DNA from: Nansenia antarctica
Taxonomy: Eukaryota > Chordata > Actinopteri > Argentiniformes > Microstomatidae
DNA length: 64,000 nt
NCBI GenBank assembly: GCA_963989245.1
Contig: OZ022339.1
Coordinates: forward strand, 39,344,151-39,408,150
Reading direction: 5' to 3'
Both the position numbers and the translations under genes were made by a program. Numbering within the stretch: the first letter of the stretch is position 1; every line of letters begins with the position of its first letter. The notes beneath the pieces are model-generated. The model ran no database searches. It worked only from the letters and a program-made list of their open reading frames with translations, and was not told the origin of the DNA. Positions 11,690-22,509 of the stretch are shown here, in pieces.

Positions 11690-11960
11690 CTGGAGTTAAG
11701 TGTCATAAGAGCACTTCACTTTAATAAGTGCCGCAACGGGGGGAAATGCAATAAGAATTATGTCAAAATGCAGCACCATCATGCACAGATCAGCCTTAAA
11801 ACATGTAACGTTAGATATATAACGTTAGACAGGGAGCGATGTATTTCTACGGAAAGGCTGTGCTTGACGCTCCCATTGGACTGATGCCAGGGCTCATACA
11901 ATCTCCGCGTTTGTTATAGATACGAGTGCTCCGGTGTCTTGCTGGTAGTGTAGTATATTT
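11690..11960 (+). repeat. Unclassified dispersed repeat, copy A
   Basis: Contains 'catgcacagatcagcctta', 'aacgttagacagggagcg', 'gctcccattggactgatg' and 'gagtgctccggtgtcttgct'. Partial copies occur at about 22955-23059 plus 24213-24290, at 24330-24715 and at 30985-31165. No coding frame and no defined termini. See the findings for its use as an insertion marker. Confidence 0.65.
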
Positions 11961-12637
11961 CTGTAGTATGTATGATCTATGTATGAATATGTGGTATGTT
12001 TTAGACACACACACATGCCAGGGCATGCAGGGACACAGATGACCAGCAGGGACCTTTGGGGGTTGGGCAGGGACATACATGCACGCTGGCCCCTCCCCTC
12101 TGGAGGGGAAAGGGGAGAGAGGGACACAGAGAGCCCTCTTCCCACCCTGATGTCCATGGAGAACGCATGTAATGTATGAATCTGCCTGTAACTAATTAAA
12201 TTGTCTTAAACTAACGGTTCTTTGATTCATAATCAATAAGAATACACGACAGTAGTCAAATATATTTATTTATACAGCATATGGATGTTATGTGCCTGTT
12301 ACTTGCCGCTTTCAGTTCTAGTAGATCGCGCAACCAGGGAATCGCCGACATGTGTTAAAGGGAGCAAGACGCGAATCTACCGGCATTTGGCTCATGAGTG
12401 AACGGCGAAAATGCCTGGTCGACACAGCTTGGGATTCCATGGAAATGATAGGGAACTATGTGTGAAAGAGCGATTTTTTTGTTATGCATTGAAATGTGTG
12501 AAAGAGCGAAGTTCTATGATGCGAAGTTCTATGATGCATTGAAATGACATTACACTACGATAATAAGATGGTTATCATAATTTTTCTAATCTTTATTAAT
12601 AAGTAATTACAGAAAAAGTAAATGACATTTTCTGAGA
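11961..12637. other. Unannotated sequence
   Basis: No gene or classified repeat recognised. Contains a short CA tract near 12004 and duplicated phrases ('gtgtgaaagagcga', 'gcgaagttctatgatg') near 12460-12535. Confidence 0.35.
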
Positions 12638-12866
12638 GTGAAATCTGTTGTGGTATTTAAAAATGGCGGTTATGGATTTCCATTGACCAATCAACGGTCT
12701 GCAGCGTCACACGTCACACACAGCCTGGCACGAAAGTACCCCTCTCGAACTGGAACTAAAAACGGCACGGGAACTTTGGCCCGGTACGATTGGCAGTGGA
12801 GAAAGCAAAACAAACCGGGCTCACACGGTACGGTACGTTACAGTACGGTAGTCGAAAAGCGCCATT
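12638..12866. repeat. MITE-like fragment
   Basis: Runs from 'aaatggcggttatggatttc' to 'cgaaaagcgccattaaag' with 'ggtacggtacgtta' motifs near its end. The terminal phrase is an inverted partner of 'taatggagcttttcc' at 9491, and both resemble ends of small fish DNA transposons. Whether the two ends belong to one element or two truncated copies cannot be decided here. Confidence 0.4.
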
Positions 12867-13039
12867 AAAGTGCTTGAGACTTCAGTGTATGTGTGGTTGT
12901 CTTTTACAGGTTGTGCAATCAGAGATAAAGGGGGAGCTAAGACTGTCAGTTATCTGTTCCTTTAATTGCCATCCAGCATTTGGAGCCTGTCACTTAGGCT
13001 TATGTCTTTTCAAGGAAACAAGCCAGCCTCCAATCATTG

Positions 13040-13400
13040 AGCTGGAGCAGGGGTGCTCACACTTTTTAGGCTTGTGAGCTACTTTTCAAATTACCAGCTC
13101 AACAAGATCTACCAACCAAATAAAACATATTGCCATTGCTGCGAACACAAAAATGTACTGTAATAATAACAAATTAAGGCCACGCTACACTGTTTCAAAA
13201 TCAAAGAAGAGATTTATTAAACTATATAACAAATATTCACACTGGTAGTCCATTAACATTAACATTAACTCAGGAGCTCTGAGTGGTTTACACCAGACTG
13301 GCCAGTGCCAAGCCAGGTGCCATCGACGTCTCCGGGCGGCGGAGTGTGTGTGTGTGTGTGTGTGTCTGTCTGTCTGTCTGTCTGTGTGTGTCTGTCTGTC

Positions 13401-13438
<38 letters not shown>

Positions 13439-13530
13439 TGTCTGTCTGTCTGTGTGTGCATGTGTGTGTGCTTATGTCTGTCTGTCTGTCTGTCTGTCTG
13501 TGTGTGTGTGTGTGTGTGTGTGTGCTTGTC

Positions 13531-13582
<52 letters not shown>

Positions 13583-13726
13583 GTGAGGCGGCGCGGGGCT
13601 GAGTGATGCCCTCTCCTGTGTGGTCCAGACGGGAGGCGTCCCCGGCTACTTTTCCCCAAAAAATATTTAAACTTTTTTTACGACCGGTCGATCGCGATCG
13701 ACGTAATGAGCACCCCTGAGCTGGAG
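13040..13726. mobile_element. hAT element with perfect 8-bp TSD
   Basis: The element spans 13048-13718. The left end CAGGGGTGCTCA and right end TGAGCACCCCTG (after an intervening 'atcgcgatcgacgtaa') are inverted repeats. Flanks carry the perfect 8-base direct repeat AGCTGGAG (13040-13047 and 13719-13726). The interior is non-coding and almost half of it is the microsatellite at 13344-13581, so the element is non-autonomous. Confidence 0.85.
13344..13581. repeat. Compound (TG)n/(TCTG)n microsatellite
   Basis: About 240 bases of alternating TG and TCTG units inside the 13.05-kb hAT element. Long apparent frames on both strands here are artefacts of the repeat. Confidence 0.97.
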
Positions 13727-14339
13727 GGACAACATCACTGGCTCTTCAAGTGAAATTAATTTTCGGTAGAAATCAAGATGTTATGAAACAATTAGAGCTG
13801 CCTATTCACCAGGAATTATTATTAAAGTGTAGTATAGTCGTCTTTGGTTTGGTTTGTATACTCGGAAAGGTACACGGAACTCAAACACTAAATAGTTTGG
13901 TCTAGAGTCTAGAGTCTAGAGTGACACATTTCAGACACCACATACAGTAAGAATGACACAGAGGTTGTCAGAAGTTGGTGACTACAAACAAACAGCTTGT
14001 AGGTGTTATAGAACTTTGTTAGAGCTTCACAACAATGTGCTATGTATCAACACATGCACAAATGGTTATAAGCTGTCATGGGTATTATAGTAGTGTTTAC
14101 AGAAATGCACTTGACAAGCAGTTGAATCTGATTGACAGTGGAACATGACTTGAGCAGAAAGACCCTTACTTTCAACAGATGCAATTGAAAATAACTTATT
14201 TAACTTATTTGTTTTGTTTTGTGCAACTGGTGTGTTACCAACGCAATTATATTCTGGTGACCTAATACATGTTGCTTCTCTGTGTAAAATTTGGTCCAGA
14301 AGTTAAAGCAAGTGTTTCATTCTAAACTGCTAGAAAGCA
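13727..14339. other. Unannotated sequence
   Basis: No gene recognised. A triple 'tctagag' tandem lies at about 13901-13921. Confidence 0.35.
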
Positions 14340-14655
14340 TACAGTGGGGGAAATAAATTGTTTTCTTACAAATAAATGAACAGTCTATAATTGTAATGGT
14401 AGGTTCATCTTAACAGTGAGAGGCAGAATACAAAAAAATCCCAGAAAATCACATTATATGATTATTTTTAAAAAAAGTGTGTTTTATTGGGTAAAATAAG
14501 TATTTCACCCCCTACCAACCAGCAAGAATTCTGGCTCCCACAGACCGGTTATGTGACCATGAGGCGCACAGATTAGTCCTCTCACTTTAAGAAAGTACTC
14601 CTAATCTCAACTCGTTACCTGTATAAAAGACACCTGTCCATAGAATCAATCAGAT

Positions 14656-16213
14656 TCCAACCTCTCCACCGTGGGCAAGACCAAAGAGTTGTCTAAGGAC
14701 ATCAGGGACAAGACTGTAGACCTGCACAAGACTGGAATGGGCTACAAGACAATTGGCAAGCATCTTGGTGAGAAGGAGAATACTGTTGGTGCAATTATTT
14801 GAAAATGGAAGAAACACAAATTGACCATCAATCTCCCTCGGCCTGGGGCTCCATGCAAGATCTCACCTCGTGGGGTGACGTTGATCATGAGAAAGGTGAG
14901 GGATCAACCCAGAACTACACGGGAGGAGCTTGTTAATGATCTCAAGGAAGCTGGGACCACAGTCACCAAGATGACCATTGGTAACACACTACGCCGTAAC
15001 GCCGGGTGCACACAGGGCCATTGCTTTATGTTGCGTTGCGTCGTTCTGGCGCAACCTGGTGGGATGGACTTGACGTACTTCAACGTGCGATGCAGACGGT
15101 AAGCTCTACTCGTGTTGCTAGCGAAGTTTCCCACAGAAGTGGGGAAAAAAACGTCAGATCAGATATATAAACGGGTTATTTTGATAAACTGGACACATTT
15201 TGTGAATATATATGGTTACTTTCTCGCCTGAAAACATATAAAAACTTCATAAAATTACATATTAACACTTGTAGAGCCAAATTACAGATTTTAGCCAATG
15301 GCGGCCAAAATTGAGGATTTAAAATCTGAGGCGAGAGCTCTGGGCAAGAAACTACTTCCGGTTGTTTTGACGGATCCAACGCAACGCAAAAAGCTGAAAT
15401 TATTTGACTGATTGCCGCACCCTGCCGGTCAAGAAACGCAATGCAGAGCAACGCAACTGATCAACGCAACGGCAACGCAACGGCCCCATTGAGATGAATG
15501 ACTTCCGGTGCAACGCAACGCAACGGCCCTGTGTGCACCCGGCGTAATGGATTGAAATCCTGTAGCGCCCGCAAGGTCCCCCTGCTCAAGAAGGCACATG
15601 TACAGGCCTGTCTGAAGTTTGCCAATGTGCACCTGGATGATTCAGAGGAGGCTTGGGAGAAAGTGCTGTGGTCAGATGAGACCAAAATCGAGCTTTTTGG
15701 CAGGAAAAATACTGGAATACAGGAAAAATACTGACTTTGACCCCAAGAACACCACCCCCACCGTCAAGCATGGTGGTGGAAACATTATGCTTTGGGGCTG
15801 TTTCTCTGCTAAGGGGACAGGACGACTTCACCGCATTGAGGGGAGGATGAACGGGGCCATGTACCGTGAAATCTTGGGTGAGAACCTCCTTCCCTCAGCC
15901 AGGACACTGAAAATGGGTCGTGGATGGGTGTTCCAGCATGACAATGACCCAAAACATACAGCTAAGGCAACAAAGGAGTGGCTCAAGAAGAAGCACATTA
16001 AGGTCATGAAGTGGCCTAGCCAGTCTCCGGACCTTAATCCCATAGAGAATCTGTGGAGGGAGCTGAAGCTTCGAGTTGCCAAGTGACAACCTCCAAACCT
16101 TAAGGATTTGGAGAGGATCTGCAAAGAGGAGTGGGCCAAAATCCCTCCTGGGATTTGCTCAAACTTGGTGACCAACTACAAGAAACGTCTGACGCTGTGC
16201 TTGCCAACAAGGG
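14656..16213 (+). pseudogene. Tc1-like transposase, disrupted
   Basis: Tc1 transposases bind the terminal repeats with paired helix-turn-helix motifs and cut with a DDE catalytic core. Visible here: an HTH-region piece ('LPRPGAPCKISPRG', 'DLKEAGTTVTKMTIGNTL') from 14821; after the MITE, 'WSDETKIELFG' with the first catalytic Asp region (about 15673-15705); 'GGGNIMLWGCFSAKGTG'; 'FQHDNDPKHTAKATKEW' with the second Asp (about 15937-15985); and 'QSPDLNPIENLWREL' with the third acidic residue (about 16021-16065). Breaks are the MITE, a frame change at about 15715 and a stop at 16084. Homologous sequence continues past that stop to about 16210. Confidence 0.9.
14997..15547. mobile_element. Harbinger-like MITE, 545 bp, TAA target-site duplication
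   Basis: The unit 15000-15544 has perfect 20-base terminal inverted repeats (CGCCGGGTGCACACAGGGCC) and is flanked by TAA on both sides (14997-14999 and 15545-15547). A 3-bp TNA-type duplication and non-coding body fit PIF/Harbinger MITEs. Removing the MITE and one TAA puts the two Tc1 coding pieces back in the same frame, which confirms the boundaries. Sub-terminal regions are rich in repeated 'caacgcaac' motifs. Confidence 0.88.
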
Positions 16214-16432
16214 GTTCTCCACCAAGTACTGAGTCATGTTTTGCAAGGGGGTGAAATACTTAAGTACTTACTCAATAAAACACAAATAATTAAAATAATT
16301 AAAGAAAATCATATAATGTGATTTTCTGGGAAAAATTAATCCTACCATTAAAATGATAGACTGTTCATTTCTTTGTAACGGGGTAAACTCACAAAATCAG
16401 CAGGGGGTGAAATTCTTATTTTCCCCACTGTA

Positions 16433-16768
16433 TACGGTAGTCTGTAACTCTTGACTCTCCTAGAGAGTATCCGTGTGCCTGTCGCCTGACGACCATGCTG
16501 TGGCAAAAGATGCTAGCTTTTCAAAAATAGACCCTTCATTTATGTTTTCACAACACAAGGCATGTGGCCATGTGTACGCCTCACTCCCAGCAAGTCATTT
16601 CCATTCCGCTTTTTTGATGTTGACAAGATGTTTCATTTTTCCTCTCTTCCACTTTATTGTTGCCAAGCTGCGTTAGCTCATAATGACCTACTTTCTCTTA
16701 AAGTTGCTCAAGCTTCTGGTTGCTTCTGTCAGTATTTGTGTTGTCAGATGCCAAGTGATGTTTTTTTC

Positions 16769-16840
<72 letters not shown>

Positions 16841-18335
16841 TTATGCATAGTACTGTATGTGCTTTCAACATTACAGAAATGGAAACACAAATATCCCGTT
16901 CAGTACCAGTGCATTAAATCTGATCTTGCTTTTAAATTTCGTAGACGCTTACTACCTAATGTAAAGCACAACTATTGCTTGTATTTTATAACCAAGTGTT
17001 CAAAACACAGCAGGACTCCGATGTAGGAGAGGATTCTAACACTCTCTTTCTTAAGCCTCTTAACTGCAAGTTTCATAACATGCAGACTGAAGTAAATAAA
17101 TGTAGCTTTGAGGTAATATATTTAGCTTTAGCTTTATGAGGTTTCGTGGTTGCACTTGGCCTCTTATGAAATAAATATGACTGATATTGGCCCACACAAG
17201 ATACTTCATAAATTGGAAAGCCATTAAAGCTGTAGGCCGAAATTGGTTGGCAAACCCCTTTGTTTAGGCTATAATATGAAATGCAAGGTGTTGCAACTTG
17301 TGAAAGTAACTGAGCCAGTTTTTCCTCAATAATGAATTCAGAGGTAAACTCATAGTATGTTTGAGGTTGCCGCAGCACACGGCCAATCTTCATCACTTGT
17401 TTACACAACTGCGGAGCAACAAGCAACATTTTGCTATAGATCTATACTTTTCAGGGTGTCATGTTGATAAACTGTCTCCCTGGTTACTTTTACTATGCAC
17501 AATGACATGTTTTCAACATTGTTTACCTGGAATGGGCTGGCCAGCCATTTCTGACTTACGGAGAGCAGCTTTAAATGGAATCAAGAAGAATGTGTTTAGG
17601 GTAGGCTCTGTACTCCATCACAAACAGAATATACATTGTCAGGATGTTCAATATGCGTATAAGTGGATATACTGTTTGTTTCTCTGAACCGCTGCCTGAA
17701 GAATAACATTGCTTGCTGACTGGCTACGCTTGAGAGGGCAAGCATATTTTCTTGTCCTCTGGGACAAAGGCTTTTATTTCTCCTCTCTAGAACTTGGATC
17801 TATGTAATTAGCTCTCTAACCAGGAGATACTTGGTGCCTGGAAAGGCGGTATGCTTGAACAATCTGAATTTGCTATTAATTTCTTCTCTTTGCTCTGTTG
17901 GATTTTTTTTCTTACAGCTCATTTGCAATTCAGTGTCTCTTTGTGCCCAATGGTTGTTGTTGTTGTTTCTTCTTTTGGTAACTTCAGGATATCCTAAATA
18001 TTTTGGAGTTTAAATTCACTCCACTTGTTTACAAGACCAGATGAAGCTTGTTTATCAAGTATTTGTAAATGCATTTGTAAATACTTGATACTGTAAGCAT
18101 TTTGTCAAGGCTTATTAATGGAAGTTATTATCAAGCGTTACCTTTGGGCTTTCCCTAGCATAATCCCTCCCATCACCTAGTCATTTAGGGGCAAAGCTCT
18201 CCTTGCCACCTGTGATTCGTCATCATCCCCACTGCCACACTCTCAATCCTGTAAAACCCAGACACCGCCGGTGAGCCAGTGTAATCACCCACCACCAGAT
18301 TCATCTGTTTGATTATGCCAGCCTAAATTGGATTT
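16433..18335. other. Unannotated sequence with (TG)n tract
   Basis: Contains a (TG)n microsatellite at about 16775-16837 and a short perfect-looking hairpin at 18044-18091 (arms 'tatcaagtattt' and 'aaatacttgata'). No coding sequence recognised. The minus-strand frame at 17073-17429 has no recognisable motif. Confidence 0.35.
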
Positions 18336-18336
18336 G

Positions 18337-18412
18337 AACCACGGTACCTCAGGGGAGCAGAAACATACCAGGCAAACGAATTAGCCTCTCACACTACAGG
18401 CGCCCTGTGTGT
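18337..18412 (-). repeat. tRNA-like remnant
   Basis: The minus strand shows an A-box-like 'tgtagtgtgagaggctaa' and, after about 40 bases, a B-box-like 'ccgtggttcaaatcc'. Consistent with a tRNA-derived SINE head. No functional tRNA fold is evident. Confidence 0.4.
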
Positions 18413-18852
18413 AATTGAATTTAATTAGACACCCTTACTGCACTGTGTACACCCCTCTTACATGCACTGCTGCTTGGTCTGGTTGCCACAGTAGCCAGTC
18501 TAGACAAGAGGTTGGTTGATGTCTGATTTCTATCAGGATTGGATAGATTATTTTATGTTAGTTTTACTAAGATGCCAGATAATCTTGGCATGCACCTCTT
18601 AGCTGGCCATCACTGCTCTTGTCTGTCTGTCATTGATTGTCATCATTGTCTTTTTTCTTTCACCTCCACCCATTCTCACCATTTTCCCTTTATTTTACCT
18701 TATTTTGTACCTTTTTTATTTTTCCAATTTCTTTAGCTGTGTAGTTTTATTGAGTTAATACCAATGTCTGGACTAAATTACATGTGAATAGCGGCAATGG
18801 AAATATGTTGAATGAACAAATTGTTGCTGTGTTGAATACTTATTTCCCCCAC

Positions 18853-18856
<4 letters not shown>

Positions 18857-18905
<49 letters not shown>
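18857..18905. repeat. (TA)n microsatellite
   Basis: About 48 bases of TA. It follows 'cttatttcccccactg', which matches the right terminus of the 14.3-kb Tc1 family, and precedes the next Tc1 element. TA-rich tracts are natural Tc1 targets. Confidence 0.95.
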
Positions 18906-19054
18906 TGTATATACGCACTATATGGACACAAGTATTGGGACACTCGAACATCACACCCATATGTGCTTGTTGAACTTCTCATTCCAAAACCATGGGCATT
19001 AATATGGAATTGGTCCCACCTTTGCAGCTTCCACTCTTCTGGGAAGACTTTCTA

Positions 19055-19345
19055 CTAAATTTTAGAATATGGTTGCGGGGATTTGCACCCATTCAGCCAC
19101 AAGAGCATTAATGAGGTCAGGCACTGATGTTGGGCGAGAAGGACTGGCTCGCAGTCGCCTTTCCAATTTTTCCCAAACGTGTTCGATGGGGTTGAGGTCA
19201 GAGCTCTGTGTGCAGGCCAGTTAAGTTCTCCCAGACCAAACTCGGCAAACCATGTCATTATGGACCTCATTTTGTGTATGGGGGCATTGTCATGCTGAAA
19301 CTGGAAAGGGCCTCCCCCAAACTGTTGCCACAAAGTTGGAAGCAT
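19055..19345 (-). pseudogene. Tc1-like transposase C-terminal fragment
   Basis: The frame contains 'FQFQHDNAPIHKMRSIM', the region of the second catalytic aspartate. A degraded '..GELNWPAHRALTSTPSNTFG' block follows where intact members read a 'DLNPIEHLW'-type motif, so the frame shifts there. It is a different Tc1 lineage from the 14.3-kb copy, judging by both termini and protein. Not functional. Confidence 0.8.
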
Positions 19346-19374
19346 ACAATTCTCTAGAATCGCATTGTATGGTG

Positions 19375-20016
19375 TAGCACAGCGGTTCCCAACCTATGGG
19401 CCGCGGCCCACTGGTGGTCCGCGAGAGTACTGCAAGTGGGCCGCCAAATCATGGGCAAAAAAAATGTTTTATTTACGTTTTTTTGTTACAAAAACGTTTT
19501 AATTTTAAAAAGATAAAACATCTTGGATTGAACAGCCTCGATCGTATTGTGTGTGGTGCGCGCCGATATTCCATCTGAAAAGAAGAAGTCAGCTCGCTTC
19601 TTGATTGGCTACATTCCATCCCGGACTCGCGAACAGGGTTGCCAGATGGGATCGACATTTTCCACCCTAACCACAGTCTAAAACCGCTAATTCCACCCAA
19701 AAAAACCGAGCCCATCTGGCAACCCTAGTCGGGAGTCGAGAGTTGCCCACACAACATAAGGATGTTTGGTCGTAAATATTGAACACATACAACATTTATG
19801 ATCTTGGTATTTGATCACCTGCTATATAAAACATTGCCGCTCGGCTTTAATGGTTTAACCGCTATTTTTTATTTTATTTTTGCCACGCTCCCTCTAGTTT
19901 TTGGTCAAATTACGTCGTTGTTTTGTGCGCTCCGCGTGCTGCTGAGTGGGCCGCGAATACTGGAGAGATCTGGAAAGTGGGCCATGAGTCCTAAAAGGTT
20001 GGGAACCGCTGTAGCA
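19375..20016. mobile_element. hAT-type MITE with 5-bp direct repeat
   Basis: The unit 19380-20011 begins CAGCGGTTCCCAACCT and ends with its exact inverse, AGGTTGGGAACCGCTG. Both flanks carry TAGCA (19375-19379 and 20012-20016). The terminus is hAT-like, but ordinary hAT duplications are 8 bases. Here only 5 match, so this is either a hAT lineage with 5-bp TSDs or an 8-bp TSD with loss. It contains a nested 100-bp inverted unit at about 19628-19727. Confidence 0.75.
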
Positions 20017-20116
20017 TTAAGATTTCCCTTCACTGGAACTAAGGGGCCTAGCCCAAACCATGAAAACAGTCCCAGACGATAATTGTGTCCACGTACTTCT
20101 GTCCATAAGGTATATA

Positions 20117-20805
20117 TACAGTGAGGGAAATAAGTATTTGATCCCCTGACGATTTTGTAAGTTTGCCCACTTACAAAGAAATTAACGGTCTATAATTTTA
20201 ATGGTAGGTTTATTTTAACGGTAGGTTTATTTTTTAATTTTTAAGGGAGAGACTGAATATCAAAATAATTTTCCAGAAAAACACATTATATAAAAGTTGA
20301 AAGTTAATATTAAATTGACACTGAAAATGGGTCGTGGATGGGTCTTCCAGCACGACAATGACCCAAAACATACTGCCAATGGAACAAAGGAGTGGCTGAA
20401 GAAGATGCACATTAAGGTCATGGAGTGGCCTAGCCAGTCTCCGGACCTTAATCCTATAGAAAATCTGTGGAGGGAGCTGAAGCTTCGAGTTGCCAAGCGC
20501 CAGCCTCGAAAGCTTAAGGATTTGGAGAGGATCTGCAAAGAGGACTGGACCAAAATCCCTCCTGAGATGTGCGCAAACCTGGTGACCAACTACAAGAAAC
20601 ATCTGACCTCCGTGCTTGCCAACAAGGGTTCTCCTCCAAGTTCTAAGTCATGTTTTGCTATAAATACTTATTTCCCTCTATCAAATGCAAATCAATTTAT
20701 AACTTTTATATAATGTGTTTTTCTGGATTTTTTGGTTGATATTCATTCTTTCACTGTTAAAATAAACATACCTACCATTACAATTATAGACCGTTCATTT
20801 CGTTC
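20117..20805 (+). mobile_element. Tc1 deletion derivative
   Basis: Starts TA-CAGTGAGGGAAATAAGTATT at 20117. After about 200 bases of 5' sequence it jumps directly to the transposase C-terminus. The 3' side has Tc1 tail sequence up to 'gaccgttcatttcgttc' at about 20800, without the final inverted repeat. It belongs to the same family as the 14.3-kb element, whose C-terminus it matches closely. Confidence 0.85.
20297..20644 (+). pseudogene. Tc1-like transposase C-terminal part
   Basis: The frame retains 'KMGRGWVFQHDNDPKHTANG', 'QSPDLNPIENLWRELKLRV' and the C-terminal 'KDLERICKEDWTKIPPEMC' helix region. The N-terminal DNA-binding domain and first catalytic Asp are absent, so it cannot catalyse transposition. 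It stays open past the point where the 14.3-kb copy has a stop. Confidence 0.88.
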
Positions 20806-21689
20806 ATATATATATAAATTTTATTTTTTCATTTAAATTTAATTTAATTTAATTTTCTTTTATAATCACCACATGGAGGTTTCGAGGTGATATGAATTTG
20901 TGTCGCTCCGATATGCAGTGATGTACTGGATATTTATTTCTGATTCGAGGGAATCAAGGGAATCTAAGTGACAAGAATCCTTTTGTGCCTCTCGCTTGAT
21001 TGTTTGGGAAATTGCTTCATTTGGGTGTGGAATTAGATTTAGCTACGCCTCTAGTTAGTGCTTCCATCTCAGGTTGATAGCGTCTGTCAGGGTGAGTTTG
21101 TCTTGTAAGAATGGGGTTACTTAGATAAATAAACGTACACATGACTTGCAGGTTCAAGGGAAGTCAGTACAGGTGTTGTAGAGATACAGGGAATTTTTAA
21201 ATTTTTTATGTGGAAATATGCATTGCCCCTTCGTCTTGGTGAATACTGAATAGTTAGCCTCTACTCATCCAGCCAATCCTATTTTTAGAAAAGTACACAA
21301 TGTGCCCATTGTCTGAATTAATTTGGAATCAGGGAGTTGAATGTGCTTCAATATTTAAAAAATAAAACTGCAACGACTACAAGGTATGCTTTTTGAAAAA
21401 CTGTCATGGTTTCAGCAGCCAGGACACAGTGAGATTCCTCGCCCTATTAGATCCCATGGCATATTCACTTGGGTGCGATGACTCCCCCGGGATTGCTGAA
21501 GAGCTTACAAGGAAGGATGAGTCATAAGAGACAGGCAATGAGCAACGCAGCCTCCTCCACATAACCATTAGTGTGCAGATAGATGTTCAAGCCATGACAA
21601 GGGAAAGGTGGGTGATTTGGGATGATGTGTGACTGGGGGACAAGGTGTTTAACCCTGTGTGAATGTGGAGTCTATCATAGCAGCCCTAG

Positions 21690-21727
<38 letters not shown>

Positions 21728-21900
21728 TAATGAGGGGGAAGACTGATGACAGTCATCCCCTTCCTACCTCCCCACCTCTAATAACTACCATGCAGGTCAA
21801 CGCATCACTACCCCCCACCCTCCCTCCCTGACCACCCTCCAGACACTGGGATTAACTAACATTTCTCTGCCCCTCCCACTGGAGGGGGAAGTTGCTGGAG
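20806..21900. other. Unannotated sequence
   Basis: No gene recognised. A (TG)n tract lies at 21691-21720. Confidence 0.35.
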
Positions 21901-21990
21901 GGGAGCCGTGAGCCCAGCTCCCAATTTATTCAGCTTCTCCCCACAGCTGCCACACAGCCTATATAAAGGGACTAAGGGAAGCCTTAGGGA
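21900..21990 (+). promoter_or_regulatory. Candidate TATA promoter of a host gene
   Basis: A good TATA box ('tatataaagg', 21960-21969) is preceded by E-box-type CAGCTG (about 21946-21951), an AT-rich 'ccaatttattcagc' and GC-rich DNA. It is followed at a normal distance by a pyrimidine-rich start region. Together with the consensus splice donor 340 bases downstream this looks like a tissue-specific Pol II promoter. Start-site position is inferred, not seen. Confidence 0.4.
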
Positions 21991-22015
21991 GGCCTTGAGA
22001 GAACATCTCTCTCCT

Positions 22016-22047
<32 letters not shown>

Positions 22048-22334
22048 GTACTTGCTGATTCACCAGTACACACACTCTCTCTCATCCACTCAGGGCACAG
22101 AGCACAGATGCAGAGCTAGCTTAGTAACAAAGGTGTGGTAAACACCTTGGGCTGCCTGGCCTGTTAGCTCTACGGCTGCAGCTGGTCGGAGTCACCAGGG
22201 GCCACAGAGATGGATTGATACACAGGTGTGAGACAGATGTCTCCGGGCTTAGGGGAAAGCCCCACTGCACGGAAGGCCCTTGAAGTCTAAAGCTGTTGTT
22301 TTTGTGTTGGCAAACGTGAAGACTCCTGGTAAGT
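21990..22334 (+). other. Candidate non-coding first exon with splice donor
   Basis: From about 30 bases after the TATA box the sequence runs as non-repetitive, balanced-composition DNA (apart from a (CA)n at 22026-22047). It ends at 'gactcctg' followed by 'gtaagtct' (donor at 22329), a full consensus donor. The ATGs in it lead only to very short frames, so the exon would be untranslated. I could not identify a matching coding exon downstream. It may lie outside the window or be too short to see. Confidence 0.35.
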
Positions 22335-22455
22335 CTCCCACTCTCTGCCTATCAACGTTTTTGCATTACAAATGGTGTGGAGTGGGGAGAACCACATGCC
22401 ATGCAAAAGTAACTCATGTGTAAATAAAAATAAATAATAGGCAGGACATGAAGGC

Positions 22456-22456
<1 letters not shown>

Positions 22457-22505
<49 letters not shown>
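22457..22505. repeat. (AAT)n microsatellite
   Basis: About 16 uninterrupted AAT units. Confidence 0.95.
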
Positions 22506-22506
<1 letters not shown>

Positions 22507-22509
22507 TTA

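Larger units (their letters stand above)
14340..16432 (+). mobile_element. Tc1/mariner element split by a Harbinger-like MITE
   Basis: Termini CAGTGGGGGAAATAA and, inverted, TTTTCCCCACTG are flanked by TA at 14340-14341 and 16431-16432, as expected for Tc1/mariner insertion. Between them lies a + strand transposase in pieces (14821-14999 and 15545-16210), interrupted by the 545-bp insertion at 15000-15544. Without that insertion the element would be about 1.55 kb, the normal Tc1 size. A local frame slip near 15700-15730 and an in-frame stop at 16084 show that it is inactive. Confidence 0.9.
18910..20113 (-). mobile_element. Tc1-like element with nested hAT-type insertion
   Basis: The left end 'actatatggacacaagtatt' and right end 'gtccacgtacttctgtccat' are inverted repeats of one another. 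The minus strand of 19055-19345 encodes a Tc1 transposase C-terminal piece. The body is interrupted by the 632-bp unit at 19380-20011. The exact terminal TAs are hard to place because the flanks are themselves TA-rich. The right end sits three to six bases from the next Tc1 element. Confidence 0.75.

Noticed and set aside
9491..12866. One 3.4-kb element bounded by 'taatggagcttttcc' and 'gaaaagcgccatta'
   Set aside because: Only about 15 terminal bases match and the flanks show no duplication. Two separate truncated MITE copies are equally likely.
13283..13659. Several overlapping frames of 84-123 codons on both strands
   Set aside because: They are translations of the (TG)n/(TCTG)n microsatellite: monotonous Cys-Val or Thr-His repeats with no gene context.
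18838..18856. Complete Tc1 element ending at 'cttatttcccccactg'
   Set aside because: Only the last 20 or so bases match a Tc1 terminus. The preceding sequence shows no Tc1 3' region or left end.
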